Virus record (IMG/VR): IMGVR_UViG_3300021142_000161
Coordinates: 1-25,940 of that record
Strand: one strand, 5' to 3'
DNA length: 25,940 nucleotides
Source of the DNA: a virus
The notes below the pieces were generated by a model, which had not been told where the DNA came from, did no database searches, and saw only the letters and a program-made list of their open reading frames with translations. A program made the translations under genes and the position numbers. Positions 6,768 through 14,419 of the stretch are shown one piece after another; positions within the stretch are counted from its first letter, which is position 1; each line of letters opens with the position of its first letter.

Positions 6768-7861
6768 GCATTACATATGGCGGCGATACTATAACTGATT
6801 CAAATGGTGGAGTATTGCGCCCTATTAGTTCTGTTATGCGTAATCGTATTATCAATGGTGCGATGGTTATTGACCAAAGAAATGCTGGTGCTAGTATTAC
6901 CCCTACAAACGGACAATTTAGTTTAGATAGATGGGGATGTGGATTAACTCAAGCATCTAAATTTACAGCACAACAATCTTCAACAGCACCAGTAGGATTT
7001 TCTAACTCTTTATTAATTACTTCATCCTCTGCTTATTCAGTAGCTTCTGGAGATGCTTTTTATATTCAGCAATTTATTGAAGGATTTAATTGTGCAGATT
7101 TAGCTTGGGGAACTGCTAATGCCAAAACAGTTACTTTGTCATTTCAAGTTTATTCTTCATTGACTGGAACTTTTGGTGGTGCTTTGCAAAATGGGGCACA
7201 AAACAGAAGTTATCCATTTAGCTTTACAGTTTCTTCTGCAAACACTTGGACAACAGTTAGCATTACTATTGCTGGTGATACAAGCGGAACTTGGTTAACA
7301 ACCAATAGTCGTGGTATTGGAGTTTTCTTTAATTTAGGTTCAGGCTCAACATACTTGGGAACTGCTAATACTTGGGCTGGTTCAGCTTATTTTGGTGCAA
7401 CTGGAAATACATCCGTAGTAGGAACAAGCGGAGCAACCTTCTACATTACTGGTGTTCAACTAGAAGTAGGTAGTAGTGCTACTGGATTTGAATATCGTCA
7501 GTATGGTCAAGAGTTAGCATTGTGTCAGCGTTACTATTACAAAATAATTAATGGTTCGGGAAATTCTAGAGTTTTATCAGGCTATATCACAACTACAACT
7601 CAAGCACTTCATGTATTAAATATGCCTGTATCAATGAGAACTTCTCCAACGGCATTAGAAACAGATGGAACTGCATCTCATTATGCTATTTCTAATTTAA
7701 ATACAGATACTACTTGTAGTGCAGTACCATCATTTAACGATGCAACGATAAATACAGTTTCAGTTGTTGGAACTGTTACTGCTGGTTTAGTTGCTGGCGG
7801 TGGATGCCAATTACGATATTTAAATTCGGCTGGTTATTTAGCTGTTTCTGCGGAGTTATGA
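6764..7861 (+). CDS. Phage tail fibre/tip protein with carbohydrate-binding-like domain
   Basis: 365 residues. The N-terminal MSITYGGDTITDSNGG is a short attachment-like segment. MRNRIINGAMVIDQRNAGAS with FSLDRWGCGL (about 25-60) is a recognisable start of a phage beta-sandwich module resembling carbohydrate-binding domains. It continues through SLLITSSSAYSVASGDAFYI, VTLSFQVYSS, TWTTVSITIAGDTSGTW and FYITGVQLEVGSSATGFEYR (about 230-247). Past that, QELALCQRYYYKI opens a C-terminal tip region of about 115 residues. ATGA overlaps link it to its neighbours. It probably binds host glycans as an exchangeable tip. The domain call comes from pattern memory and could be refined by structure prediction. 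Confidence 0.7.
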   Translation: MSITYGGDTITDSNGGVLRPISSVMRNRIINGAMVIDQRNAGASITPTNGQFSLDRWGCGLTQASKFTAQQSSTAPVGFSNSLLITSSSAYSVASGDAFYIQQFIEGFNCADLAWGTANAKTVTLSFQVYSSLTGTFGGALQNGAQNRSYPFSFTVSSANTWTTVSITIAGDTSGTWLTTNSRGIGVFFNLGSGSTYLGTANTWAGSAYFGATGNTSVVGTSGATFYITGVQLEVGSSATGFEYRQYGQELALCQRYYYKIINGSGNSRVLSGYITTTTQALHVLNMPVSMRTSPTALETDGTASHYAISNLNTDTTCSAVPSFNDATINTVSVVGTVTAGLVAGGGCQLRYLNSAGYLAVSAEL

Positions 7862-8019
7862 TGACATACAAACTATTAAGAACAAATCAAGATGGCATTA
7901 AAATTTATGCCAAAATTGACGATGATGGTTTATGCCGAGTTACTTGCAATGAATTTGATGAAGCCTACCTAAAATGGATTTCTGAAGGCAACACACCATT
8001 ACCAGCGGAGAATGAATAA
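7861..8019 (+). CDS. Small fibre-associated protein (assembly-type)
   Basis: 52 residues from the ATG at 7861, chosen because GGAG at 7852-7855 is well spaced for it and too close for the ATG at 7858. It starts MTYKLLRTNQDGIKIYAKID and ends EAYLKWISEGNTPLPAENE. The 'YL.W..EGNTP.PA' ending is typical of small proteins after phage tail-fibre genes, often annotated as fibre-assembly proteins. It overlaps the stop of the tip protein before it and its last base is the first base of the next ATG. Function is inferred from this context. Confidence 0.55.
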   Translation: MTYKLLRTNQDGIKIYAKIDDDGLCRVTCNEFDEAYLKWISEGNTPLPAENE

Positions 8020-8504
8020 TGTCAATGATTATTGATGGGACTAATGGTCTAACATTTAACAACGCCACTACACAAGCTAGTGCTGGTTTAGTTGCTGGTG
8101 GAACTATTGCTACAGGCACAGTAACAACGCTAACTACAACAACCCTATCAGACGGCACTAATAGCACTTCTTCTACTAACGCTATTAAAGGTTCTGCAAA
8201 GGCTTGGGCTAAATTTAATAATAGCGGTACTATTTCTGCTTCATACAATGTTTCAAGCATTACTGTAAATTCAACTGGGTATTACACAGTAAATTTAACT
8301 AACGCTTTGCCTAATGCAGATTATGCCGCTATTGCAACTGCTACAGCATCAACTGGTTCAAACGGAAATGTTACGGCAACAGTATTTACAGATAATAGTG
8401 GTAATGCAGTTACTCCAACTACAACAACTTACGCAATAAATACAGGTGTTTATGGTGTTGGGCAATTTGCTACTAGATTTGTATGTACCGCAGTATTTGA
8501 TTAA
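8019..8504 (+). CDS. Short tail fibre/tip protein
   Basis: 161 residues: MSMIIDGTNGLTFNNATTQAS, a linker of Thr/Gly repeats, then AIKGSAKAWAKFNNSGTI, YNVSSITVNSTGYYTVNLTNAL and DYAAIATATAS, ending in FATRFVCTAVFD. The 'GSAKAW.kFN....i..SyNVSSiT....G.Y.vnft..lp...Ya' pattern recurs at the C-terminus of many phage fibres. Here it is carried by a free-standing short gene. It follows the TAATG start/stop overlap of the small gene before it. It is the third tip-type gene in this cluster, so it may be an alternative or additional adhesin. Confidence 0.65.
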   Translation: MSMIIDGTNGLTFNNATTQASAGLVAGGTIATGTVTTLTTTTLSDGTNSTSSTNAIKGSAKAWAKFNNSGTISASYNVSSITVNSTGYYTVNLTNALPNADYAAIATATASTGSNGNVTATVFTDNSGNAVTPTTTTYAINTGVYGVGQFATRFVCTAVFD

Positions 8505-8519
8505 TAAAGGACAACCAAA

Positions 8520-8837
8520 ATGACACAAGCAATTATTTTTACTAACTCCAATGGCGGTGTATCAGTTTGCACCCCTACTGGTGAATTGTCTATTGAAGAA
8601 GTGTTAGTTAAAGATTGTCCTGAAGGTGCAATGATTGTTGATACCAATTCTTTACCTACTGACAATCAGTATTTTAATGCTTGGGAATTAGTAGATGGTC
8701 AAGTAGTAGTTAATGAAACTAAAAAACAAGCCATTATTGATGCCATTCAAGCACCAATAACTGCAAAGGCTTCTGCACTAGCTAAACTAGCCGCATTAGG
8801 TTTAACCCAAGATGAAGTAAAGGCATTGATAGGATAA
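8520..8837 (+). CDS. Fibre-cluster small protein, unknown function
   Basis: 105 residues starting MTQAIIFTNSNGGVSVCTPTGELSI, followed by 'KDCPEGAMIVDTNSLPTDNQYFNAWEL'. The pattern 'I.ft...gvsv..PtgElsieev..KD.P.G....d...lP.d..f..AWe' occurs in proteins downstream of phage tail fibres. The C-terminal half is helical and Ala-rich (ITAKASALAKLAALGLTQDEVKAL), like a short coiled coil with a fixed tail motif. It begins with an AAAGGA ribosome site and is followed after 2 bp by the next gene. It may help fibre assembly. Confidence 0.55.
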   Translation: MTQAIIFTNSNGGVSVCTPTGELSIEEVLVKDCPEGAMIVDTNSLPTDNQYFNAWELVDGQVVVNETKKQAIIDAIQAPITAKASALAKLAALGLTQDEVKALIG

Positions 8838-8839
8838 TC

Positions 8840-9154
8840 ATGGAATATAAATGGAAAATTTTAGAAGTATTTGCTAAAGATACTGTTATTACAGGTGTTA
8901 AATATCATTTAATAGGCACAGAAGGTGAATATTCTGTAGAAACAGAAGGAAATTTTTATTTTGAAGAGCCTACTGAAAAAGTGCCTTTTGCACAAATTAC
9001 AGAAAGCACAATTATTGGTTGGTTAGAAAATGAAGCTATTTTTGATGGCAAAAACCATATCAAAATGGGTATCGAAAATCAAGTAGAAGCGTTAAAATTA
9101 CATAAACCAGTTCCTATGCCTTGGAAACCACAAGTATTTAAGGTTCAACTATGA
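8840..9154 (+). CDS. Conserved phage protein, unknown function
   Basis: 104 residues: [25 protein letters not shown], then [31 protein letters not shown] and [11 protein letters not shown]. It has an anti-parallel beta N-half and a short helix ([14 protein letters not shown]), the layout of small uncharacterised proteins often found in fibre regions of aquatic phages. It lies 2 bp after the previous gene and overlaps the gp4-like gene by 4 bp (ATGA), so it is co-translated with both. No motif indicates an enzyme. Confidence 0.5.
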   Translation: MEYKWKILEVFAKDTVITGVKYHLIGTEGEYSVETEGNFYFEEPTEKVPFAQITESTIIGWLENEAIFDGKNHIKMGIENQVEALKLHKPVPMPWKPQVFKVQL

Positions 9155-10122
9155 CAACCCCCTACGATATTGTTTCTAGAGCATTAAAAGACATAGGCGC
9201 ATTAGAGGCTGGGGAAAGCCCTAGCGCAGATGCAGCTCAAGATGCTTTTGATATGCTCAATGATCTAATAGATCAATGGTCAAACGAAGAAATGATGGTC
9301 TATTACAAGAACGAAATTGTATTTCCTATCGTTCCTGGTCAGACTCAATATACTATTGGCCCTGGTGGTCAAATAGGCGCAATTATCACAGGATCAATTT
9401 CAGGCACAACTTTAACTGTTACAGGCATTACTTCTGGCGCAATTAACGTAGGGCAAACCCTTAGTGGTACAGGAATTACATCAGGAACTAAAATTGTAGC
9501 CATGCTCACAGGCGCAGGAAACAACGTCAATGAAGCAGGCACATATCGTTTAAATATTAGTCAAACTGTAAGCTCTGAAACTATCAACCTTTACTATCAA
9601 CGCCCATTAAGCATTGATTCAGCATTTGTACGCATTAATACTAATAGTAATGGTGTACCTATTGTAAATGGTGGCTTGGACTACCCAATCTCTATTCTTG
9701 CAGTAGAAGATTATCAAATGATTGGTTTAAAGACTTTAAATGGGCCTTGGCCTAAAGCTCTTTATTATCAGCCTAGCGAAACATTAGGAAACATCTATGT
9801 ATGGCCTAATCCATCGCAAGGCGAAATGCACATTTTTACAGATAATTTGTTTCAAAGCTATACAAATCTAAATGATACGATTATTCTTCCACAGGGCTAC
9901 ACAATGGCTCTCAGATGGTGTCTAGCAGAGCGTTTGATGCCTATGTATGGAAAATCTAGTGCAACGCAAATAACGATGATTAACGCCTATGCTGCTCAAG
10001 CTAAAGCTACTGTTAAACGTATCAATATGAAACCTGTTCAATCTGCTCGATTTGCTGATGCTATGTTGGCAAGCAGACAAAAAGATGCAGGATGGATTTT
10101 GAGTGGGGGTTTCTTTAGATAG
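9151..10122 (+). CDS. P22 gp4-like tail completion factor with inserted beta domain
   Basis: 323 residues. The N-terminal segment [20 protein letters not shown], then [24 protein letters not shown], is the helical head-tail adaptor motif of P22 gp4, which caps the portal after packaging. After [13 protein letters not shown] the family sequence is broken at about residues 77-148 by [18 protein letters not shown] to SQTVSSETI. This is an Ig-like/beta repeat also found in the gp10 homologue downstream. The gp4-type sequence resumes with [26 protein letters not shown] and [23 protein letters not shown]22 gp4 is ~166 residues, so this homologue is about twice as long. It should bind the portal ring from outside. 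Confidence 0.8.
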   Translation: MTTPYDIVSRALKDIGALEAGESPSADAAQDAFDMLNDLIDQWSNEEMMVYYKNEIVFPIVPGQTQYTIGPGGQIGAIITGSISGTTLTVTGITSGAINVGQTLSGTGITSGTKIVAMLTGAGNNVNEAGTYRLNISQTVSSETINLYYQRPLSIDSAFVRINTNSNGVPIVNGGLDYPISILAVEDYQMIGLKTLNGPWPKALYYQPSETLGNIYVWPNPSQGEMHIFTDNLFQSYTNLNDTIILPQGYTMALRWCLAERLMPMYGKSSATQITMINAYAAQAKATVKRINMKPVQSARFADAMLASRQKDAGWILSGGFFR

Positions 10123-10140
10123 AGTATTTGTTCGATAGTG

Positions 10141-10149
10141 TGATATAAT
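10141..10149 (+). promoter_or_regulatory. Extended -10 promoter for the HNH gene
   Basis: TGATATAAT: a TGn extension at 10141-10143 directly before a perfect TATAAT (10144-10149). No good -35 is seen. It lies between the gp4-like stop (10122) and the HNH start (10176), so it would let this gene be transcribed independently of the late operon. Start expected near 10156. Confidence 0.6.
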
Positions 10150-10175
10150 AAAGATTCTAACAAAGGATTCTTATC

Positions 10176-10784
10176 ATGAAAACACTAGCAGAATTAAAAG
10201 CAGAAAAATTAAAAGTAAACAGAGCAATAAAAAGATTAAAAGATAACGAAGCATACGCAAGAAAAGTAAACAGAGAAATAGGTGCGCCAGGAAAACCAGC
10301 AAACACTCCTAAAGTGCTTTGGAGCAAAGTTGATAAACGTAGCAAAGATGAATGTTGGAATTGGAAAGGTTTTATAAATCATGATGGTTATGGAAGGACT
10401 TGGATTAATGACAAAGGCTACTATGCTCATAGAGTCATTTATTCGCTTGCTTATCCAAACACGATTAACCTTAGTGCGCCCAAATTTACAGATAATTCAG
10501 GATTTCTTTTACACACTTGCGACAATCCTTCTTGCTGTAATCCAAAACATTTATGGGTTGGCACTCATGCTGATAATATGGCTGATAAAGTTGCCAAAGG
10601 CAGACAAAAAAGATTTCCACAAGATTCTGGCCCACGTTGCAAACTTACAATGGATCAAGCTAGAGAAGCTAGATTACTTAGGAAAAATGGTATGACTGTT
10701 TTACAATTAATGGAAAAATTTGAATTAAGTCGTGCTAGTATGAAAACCTTGTTACGTGGTGATTCATACAAGGAAAGCGAATAA
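10176..10784 (+). CDS. Free-standing HNH homing endonuclease
   Basis: 202 residues. The N-terminal ~45 are highly basic and helical. The HNH_3-type core spans about 48-145: ECWNWKGFINHDGYGR (59-74), AHR at 84-86, LLHTCDNPSCCNPKHLWVGT (111-130, with H113, C115, N122 and H125 as likely catalytic/metal residues) and NMADKVAKGR (134-143). A C-terminal helix-turn-helix (LTMDQAREARLLRKNGMTVLQLMEKF, about 157-182, then SRASMKTLLRG) is the DNA-binding half seen in intron-type endonucleases. It lies between the gp4- and gp10-like genes, normally neighbours in P22-type modules, and has its own extended -10 promoter and a ribosome site. It looks like an inserted selfish gene, though it carries no intron itself. 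Confidence 0.85.
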   Translation: MKTLAELKAEKLKVNRAIKRLKDNEAYARKVNREIGAPGKPANTPKVLWSKVDKRSKDECWNWKGFINHDGYGRTWINDKGYYAHRVIYSLAYPNTINLSAPKFTDNSGFLLHTCDNPSCCNPKHLWVGTHADNMADKVAKGRQKRFPQDSGPRCKLTMDQAREARLLRKNGMTVLQLMEKFELSRASMKTLLRGDSYKESE

Positions 10785-10786
10785 TT

Positions 10787-12910
10787 ATGGATTTTGGCTT
10801 TGTTGGCGCATCGTACACAGCTCCGTCTATTTATCAAGATGACCAAGAGTGCATCAATTGGCGGCCTGAAATTGACCCAACTAAAGGTCAAGGCGCAAGA
10901 GGTGTTGTCGCACTTTATCCCACGCCTGGTCTTACTAACGTAGTTACTTTGCAAAATGCCCAAGTAGTTCGTGGTATGAGAACAGTAAGCGGTGGTCAAT
11001 ATTGCGTTGCAGTATGTGGCCCATACGTTTACGTTTTAAATTCTACTTTTACCCCTACAATTATTGGGCAATTAAATAGCTCAACAGGTCAAGTAGGCAT
11101 TAGTGATAACGGAACAAACGTATATATAGTTGATGGATCATATCGCTATACATGGCGTATTTCAGCACCTAGCGCAGCAGTATTTCAAGGCACAATCTCA
11201 GGAACGACTCTTACAATAACAAGAGTAATTAGCGGCACAATTGCTGTAAATCAATCATTGTTTGGTATTGGCGTTCCTAACGAAACAGTTATTGTTAGCG
11301 GTAGTGGAACAACTTGGACAATCAATAACACAGCTAGTATTGCAACTGCTATTCAAATGAACTCTGCTGCTGTAGCTGGTGTTATAACAGCTTCTATATC
11401 AGGGTCAACCCTTACTGTAACAGCCGTTACAAGTGGAACAATTTACCCAGGTCAAACAATTCAAGGAACAAGTGTAGCTTCTAATACTGTAGTTACAGCT
11501 TTAGGTTCTGGAACTGTATTAAGTCAGTCTATTGCTACAGGCGGCACAGGATACGCTATAAATGACACTATAACTGTCTTAGGTGGTGTTTATGGCTCAA
11601 GCCCAGCTACTTATACTGTATCGTCTATTTCAGCAGGCGTTGTTACTGGATTGACTCAAACATTTGCCGGTCAATATACTTCTATTCCTACAAACCCAGC
11701 TTCTACATCTTCAAATGGTGCAGGAACAGGGTTAACCCTTAATCTCACTTTTGGTACAGGATCAGGTTCAACAGGTAATTATGTAGTAAGTGGATCACAA
11801 ACTGTTTCGTCTGAAACAATGTATTTGCTTAACTTTAGCGTATTACCTAGCTCTGATGGCGCATTTCAAGGTGCTTCAATTGTAGATATAGTAGATAATT
11901 ACTTTGTTTATAACAGACCAAGCACCCAACAATGGGCAGCTTCTAATCTTTTAAGCCCTATTACTTATGGATTAAGCTATGCAAGCAAATTTACAGGGCC
12001 TGATAACCTTGTTTCTTTAGTCTGCGATCATGGACAAGTCTATTTATTAGGTGAACAAACTTCAGAAGTATGGGCAGATCAAGGTACATTCCCATTTGCT
12101 TTTCAAAGAATTCCTGGCTCATCAAGTCAACATGGTTTAGCCGCAGCCAATTCAATTGCTCGTTTAGGCAATTCTTTTGCTTATGTAGCTAAAAACAATC
12201 GTGGGCAAGCTGAAATAGTCATTATGAATGGATATTTTCCTCAAAGAATATCAACTCATGCTGTAGAAAACACTCTTGTTAATCAAAGCATTTCTGATGC
12301 TATTGCTTATACTTATCAATTAGAGGGCCATGAGTGCTATGTAGTGACGTTCCCTAGTCTTGATATTACTTGGGTGTATGACATTACGACTCAGTTATGG
12401 CATAAATGGCTATGGACAGATAGTCAAAATAATTATCATCGTCATCGCTCAAATTGCTCTGCTTTCTTTCAAAACGTAGTTTTAGTAGGTGATTGGCAAA
12501 ATGGTCAAATCTATCAATTAGACCCTAACAATTACACAGATAATAGCGATTCAATACGCAGATTGCGTAGATGCCCACATTTAACTACAGACTTACAACG
12601 TCAATATTTTGACGAATTACAAATACAATTTCAGCCAGGCGTAGGTTTAGAAGGTATTACCGATCCACCTTTAAATGCTGAAACTATTGGTGCAAACCCT
12701 CAAGCTATGTTACGTTGGTCATCAGATGGTGGCTCAACATGGAGTAACGAGCATTGGTCAGGAATTGGTAAAGTCGGAAGATACAAAAATCGTATTATTT
12801 GGCGCAGATTAGGCTGGGCAAGAGATAGAATCTATGAAGTAGTGGTTACAGACCCTATAAACGCTGTAATCGTGTCTGCTAACCTTAAAGCAAGCGCAGG
12901 GGAAAATTAA
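10787..12910 (+). CDS. P22 gp10-like packaged-DNA stabilisation (tail hub) protein with inserted beta repeats
   Basis: 707 residues. MDFGFVGASYTAPSIYQDDQ, then ECINWRPEI and GVVALYPTPGL, is the start of P22 gp10-type tail hub proteins. Family sequence resumes after about residue 355 with SDGAFQGASIVDIVDNYFVYNRP, FTGPDNLVSLVCDHGQVYLLG, EVWADQGTFPFAFQRIPG, ITWVYDITTQLWHKW and RWSSDGGSTWS. Between about 132 and 355 it carries at least two copies of an inserted beta module (FQGTISGTTLTITRVISGTI and ASISGSTLTVTAVTSGTI, with a final SQTVSSETM). The same module is in the gp4 homologue. P22 gp10 is 472 residues, so the inserts account for most of the extra length. It is preceded by an AAGGAAAG ribosome site. 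Confidence 0.8.
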   Translation: MDFGFVGASYTAPSIYQDDQECINWRPEIDPTKGQGARGVVALYPTPGLTNVVTLQNAQVVRGMRTVSGGQYCVAVCGPYVYVLNSTFTPTIIGQLNSSTGQVGISDNGTNVYIVDGSYRYTWRISAPSAAVFQGTISGTTLTITRVISGTIAVNQSLFGIGVPNETVIVSGSGTTWTINNTASIATAIQMNSAAVAGVITASISGSTLTVTAVTSGTIYPGQTIQGTSVASNTVVTALGSGTVLSQSIATGGTGYAINDTITVLGGVYGSSPATYTVSSISAGVVTGLTQTFAGQYTSIPTNPASTSSNGAGTGLTLNLTFGTGSGSTGNYVVSGSQTVSSETMYLLNFSVLPSSDGAFQGASIVDIVDNYFVYNRPSTQQWAASNLLSPITYGLSYASKFTGPDNLVSLVCDHGQVYLLGEQTSEVWADQGTFPFAFQRIPGSSSQHGLAAANSIARLGNSFAYVAKNNRGQAEIVIMNGYFPQRISTHAVENTLVNQSISDAIAYTYQLEGHECYVVTFPSLDITWVYDITTQLWHKWLWTDSQNNYHRHRSNCSAFFQNVVLVGDWQNGQIYQLDPNNYTDNSDSIRRLRRCPHLTTDLQRQYFDELQIQFQPGVGLEGITDPPLNAETIGANPQAMLRWSSDGGSTWSNEHWSGIGKVGRYKNRIIWRRLGWARDRIYEVVVTDPINAVIVSANLKASAGEN

Positions 12911-13146
12911 TGGCTAATGTCTTATGGGGTAACAGTCAATCAAATAGTTACCCGAATACACCTGTTTTAGACGAACAAACAAAAATGCCTACAAGGGCAT
13001 GGCAACAGTATTTTTTGAATATATTGAACTTTACAAGCGCAACAAACGCAACAAAAGGGACAGGAACGCTTCCTAGCAATCCTGTAGGCTTTATTAACAT
13101 TACAGTAGCTGGTAAACCTTATAAAGTGCCTTATTACAATGTCTGA
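12910..13146 (+). CDS. Small conserved virion-cluster protein
   Basis: 78 residues: MANVLWGNSQSNSYPNTPVL, then PTRAWQQYFLNILNFT and GTGTLPSNPVGFINITVAGK, ending YKVPYYNV. The 'PNtPvld......t..WqqyF' plus 'LP.nPvGFi.vtv.g..ykvPyyn' pattern recurs just after gp10-like genes in P22-type phages of aquatic bacteria. It starts in the gp10 stop (TAATG) and its stop overlaps the next gene by 8 bp. Likely a minor virion or tail-tip component; function unknown. Confidence 0.6.
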   Translation: MANVLWGNSQSNSYPNTPVLDEQTKMPTRAWQQYFLNILNFTSATNATKGTGTLPSNPVGFINITVAGKPYKVPYYNV

Positions 13147-13609
13147 CATTATTGAAAAAATGGGTATTCCTACCCAAGAACAAATATTAAAATTACAAGC
13201 AGAAATGACTTGTATGCCACAAGTTGAACTTAAAACAGAACATTACTTCTCTGAAGGTATGTATTGTAGAAAGCTAACTAGACCAGCCGGTACGTTAATT
13301 GTTGGTAAAGTTCACCTAAAAGATCATTTTTTTATGTGCGCTATGGGAGAAATAATAGCTTGGACTGAAAATGGGATGAAAAAACTGCTTCCAGGCGATA
13401 TAATCGAGTCTAAACCTGGAACAAAACGAGTGACTTTTGCTTTGTCTGATGCTATAGGAATTACTGTACATAAAACAGATAAAACTGATTTAGATGAAAT
13501 AGAGGCAGAATTGATTGAACCTGATGAACTTGCTTTATTTGATTCAAGTAATAAATTGAAAAAAATTGTTATTGAAAGCCAAAAAATGGCTTTGGAAGGT
13601 AAATTATGA
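13139..13609 (+). CDS. Cupin-domain phage protein
   Basis: 156 residues. The central segment LKTEHYFSEGMYCRKLTRPAGTLIVGKVHLKDHFFMCAMGEIIAWTENG, then LLPGDIIESKPGTKRVTFALSD and VHKTD, has the two-motif cupin layout: a first motif around GKVHLKDHFF, a GEI turn, then a 'PGDii.s.pGtkR' turn. Similar small cupins sit in the structural region of many phages and their role is unknown. The C-terminal ~45 residues are charged and helical (EIEAELIEPDELALF). It overlaps the genes on both sides (8 bp and 4 bp). I see no clear full set of metal ligands, so an enzymatic role is doubtful. Confidence 0.65.
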   Translation: MSDIIEKMGIPTQEQILKLQAEMTCMPQVELKTEHYFSEGMYCRKLTRPAGTLIVGKVHLKDHFFMCAMGEIIAWTENGMKKLLPGDIIESKPGTKRVTFALSDAIGITVHKTDKTDLDEIEAELIEPDELALFDSSNKLKKIVIESQKMALEGKL

Positions 13610-14409
13610 GTTGGGTAGCCGTAGCAGTAGTAGGTGGAACATTAGTTGGTGGATATATGGCTGGGCAAGGGGCGCAAAATGCTGCCAATACGCAAGCTAA
13701 TGCTGCTATGGCGCAACAAGCCAATCTTCTTGCTGCTGGGCAACAAGCATCACAACAATTTACCCCTTATTCAGCAGCAGGAACTACTGCGCTATCTAAT
13801 CTTGCTTCTAATAACGCATATTTTAATAATCAATTTAGTAATCAAGATTTAAATTCTCAATTAGCCCCTAATTATGCTTTTCAACTACAACAAGGGCAAT
13901 TAGGTAATGAACAAGCAAATAATGCTACAGGTGGCATAGCAGGCGGTAATGCTCAAAAGGCTTTACAAGACTATACGCAAAATTATGCTGGTACAGCGTA
14001 TCAAAATGCGTTTAATAATTATCAAGCCCAAAGAAGCAATATTAATACTATGAATTTGAATCAAGCTCAATTAGGCCTTGCTGGTGCTACAGGTTCTGCA
14101 AACGCTCAAATTGGCACAGCCACAAACGTAGCTAACTTAGGCATTGGCGCAGCAAACGCTCAAGCTGCTAGTCAAATTGCACAAGGCAATATTTATGGTG
14201 GTGTAGCTAATACAGCAGGCAATATGCTTGGTTACAGCGCATTAAATAGCATGAATCAACCTATGAATACTAGCTCAATAGCTGCTGGTGGTTCTGGTGG
14301 CGGTGGTGCTTTTACTGGTGCTGGAGACTTTACAATGCCATCTGGTTTATCAATGACTGCAACTCCTATTGGTGGTGGGCCATCAACTTCTGGATTTATA
14401 GCGGATTAA
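13606..14409 (+). CDS. P22 gp7-like DNA ejection protein
   Basis: 267 residues. A short hydrophobic Gly-rich N-terminus (VAVAVVGGTLVGGYMAGQGAQNAA, cf. gp7's processed N-terminus) is followed by a Gln/Asn/Ala-rich helical body (QQASQQFTPYSAAGTTALSNLA, LQQGQLGNEQANNATGG, LQDYTQNYAGTAYQNAFNNY). It ends with a Gly/Ser linker. This composition, with 'FtPYsaaGttALsnLa' and 'Y.nAFNnyq.qrsni', is typical of the first ejected protein of P22-type phages. It opens a set of three ejection genes and is linked to the gene before by an ATGA overlap. Such proteins leave the head with the DNA and help it cross the periplasm. Confidence 0.75.
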   Translation: MSWVAVAVVGGTLVGGYMAGQGAQNAANTQANAAMAQQANLLAAGQQASQQFTPYSAAGTTALSNLASNNAYFNNQFSNQDLNSQLAPNYAFQLQQGQLGNEQANNATGGIAGGNAQKALQDYTQNYAGTAYQNAFNNYQAQRSNINTMNLNQAQLGLAGATGSANAQIGTATNVANLGIGAANAQAASQIAQGNIYGGVANTAGNMLGYSALNSMNQPMNTSSIAAGGSGGGGAFTGAGDFTMPSGLSMTATPIGGGPSTSGFIAD

Positions 14410-14419
14410 GGAAAAAAAT

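Noticed and set aside
3797-8504. Diversity-generating retroelement target in the fibre genes
   Set aside because: No reverse transcriptase gene and no near-identical template repeat were seen in the window.
10381-10695. Second rightward frame in the HNH gene
   Set aside because: Lies inside the HNH gene, whose motifs are strong; no ribosome site.
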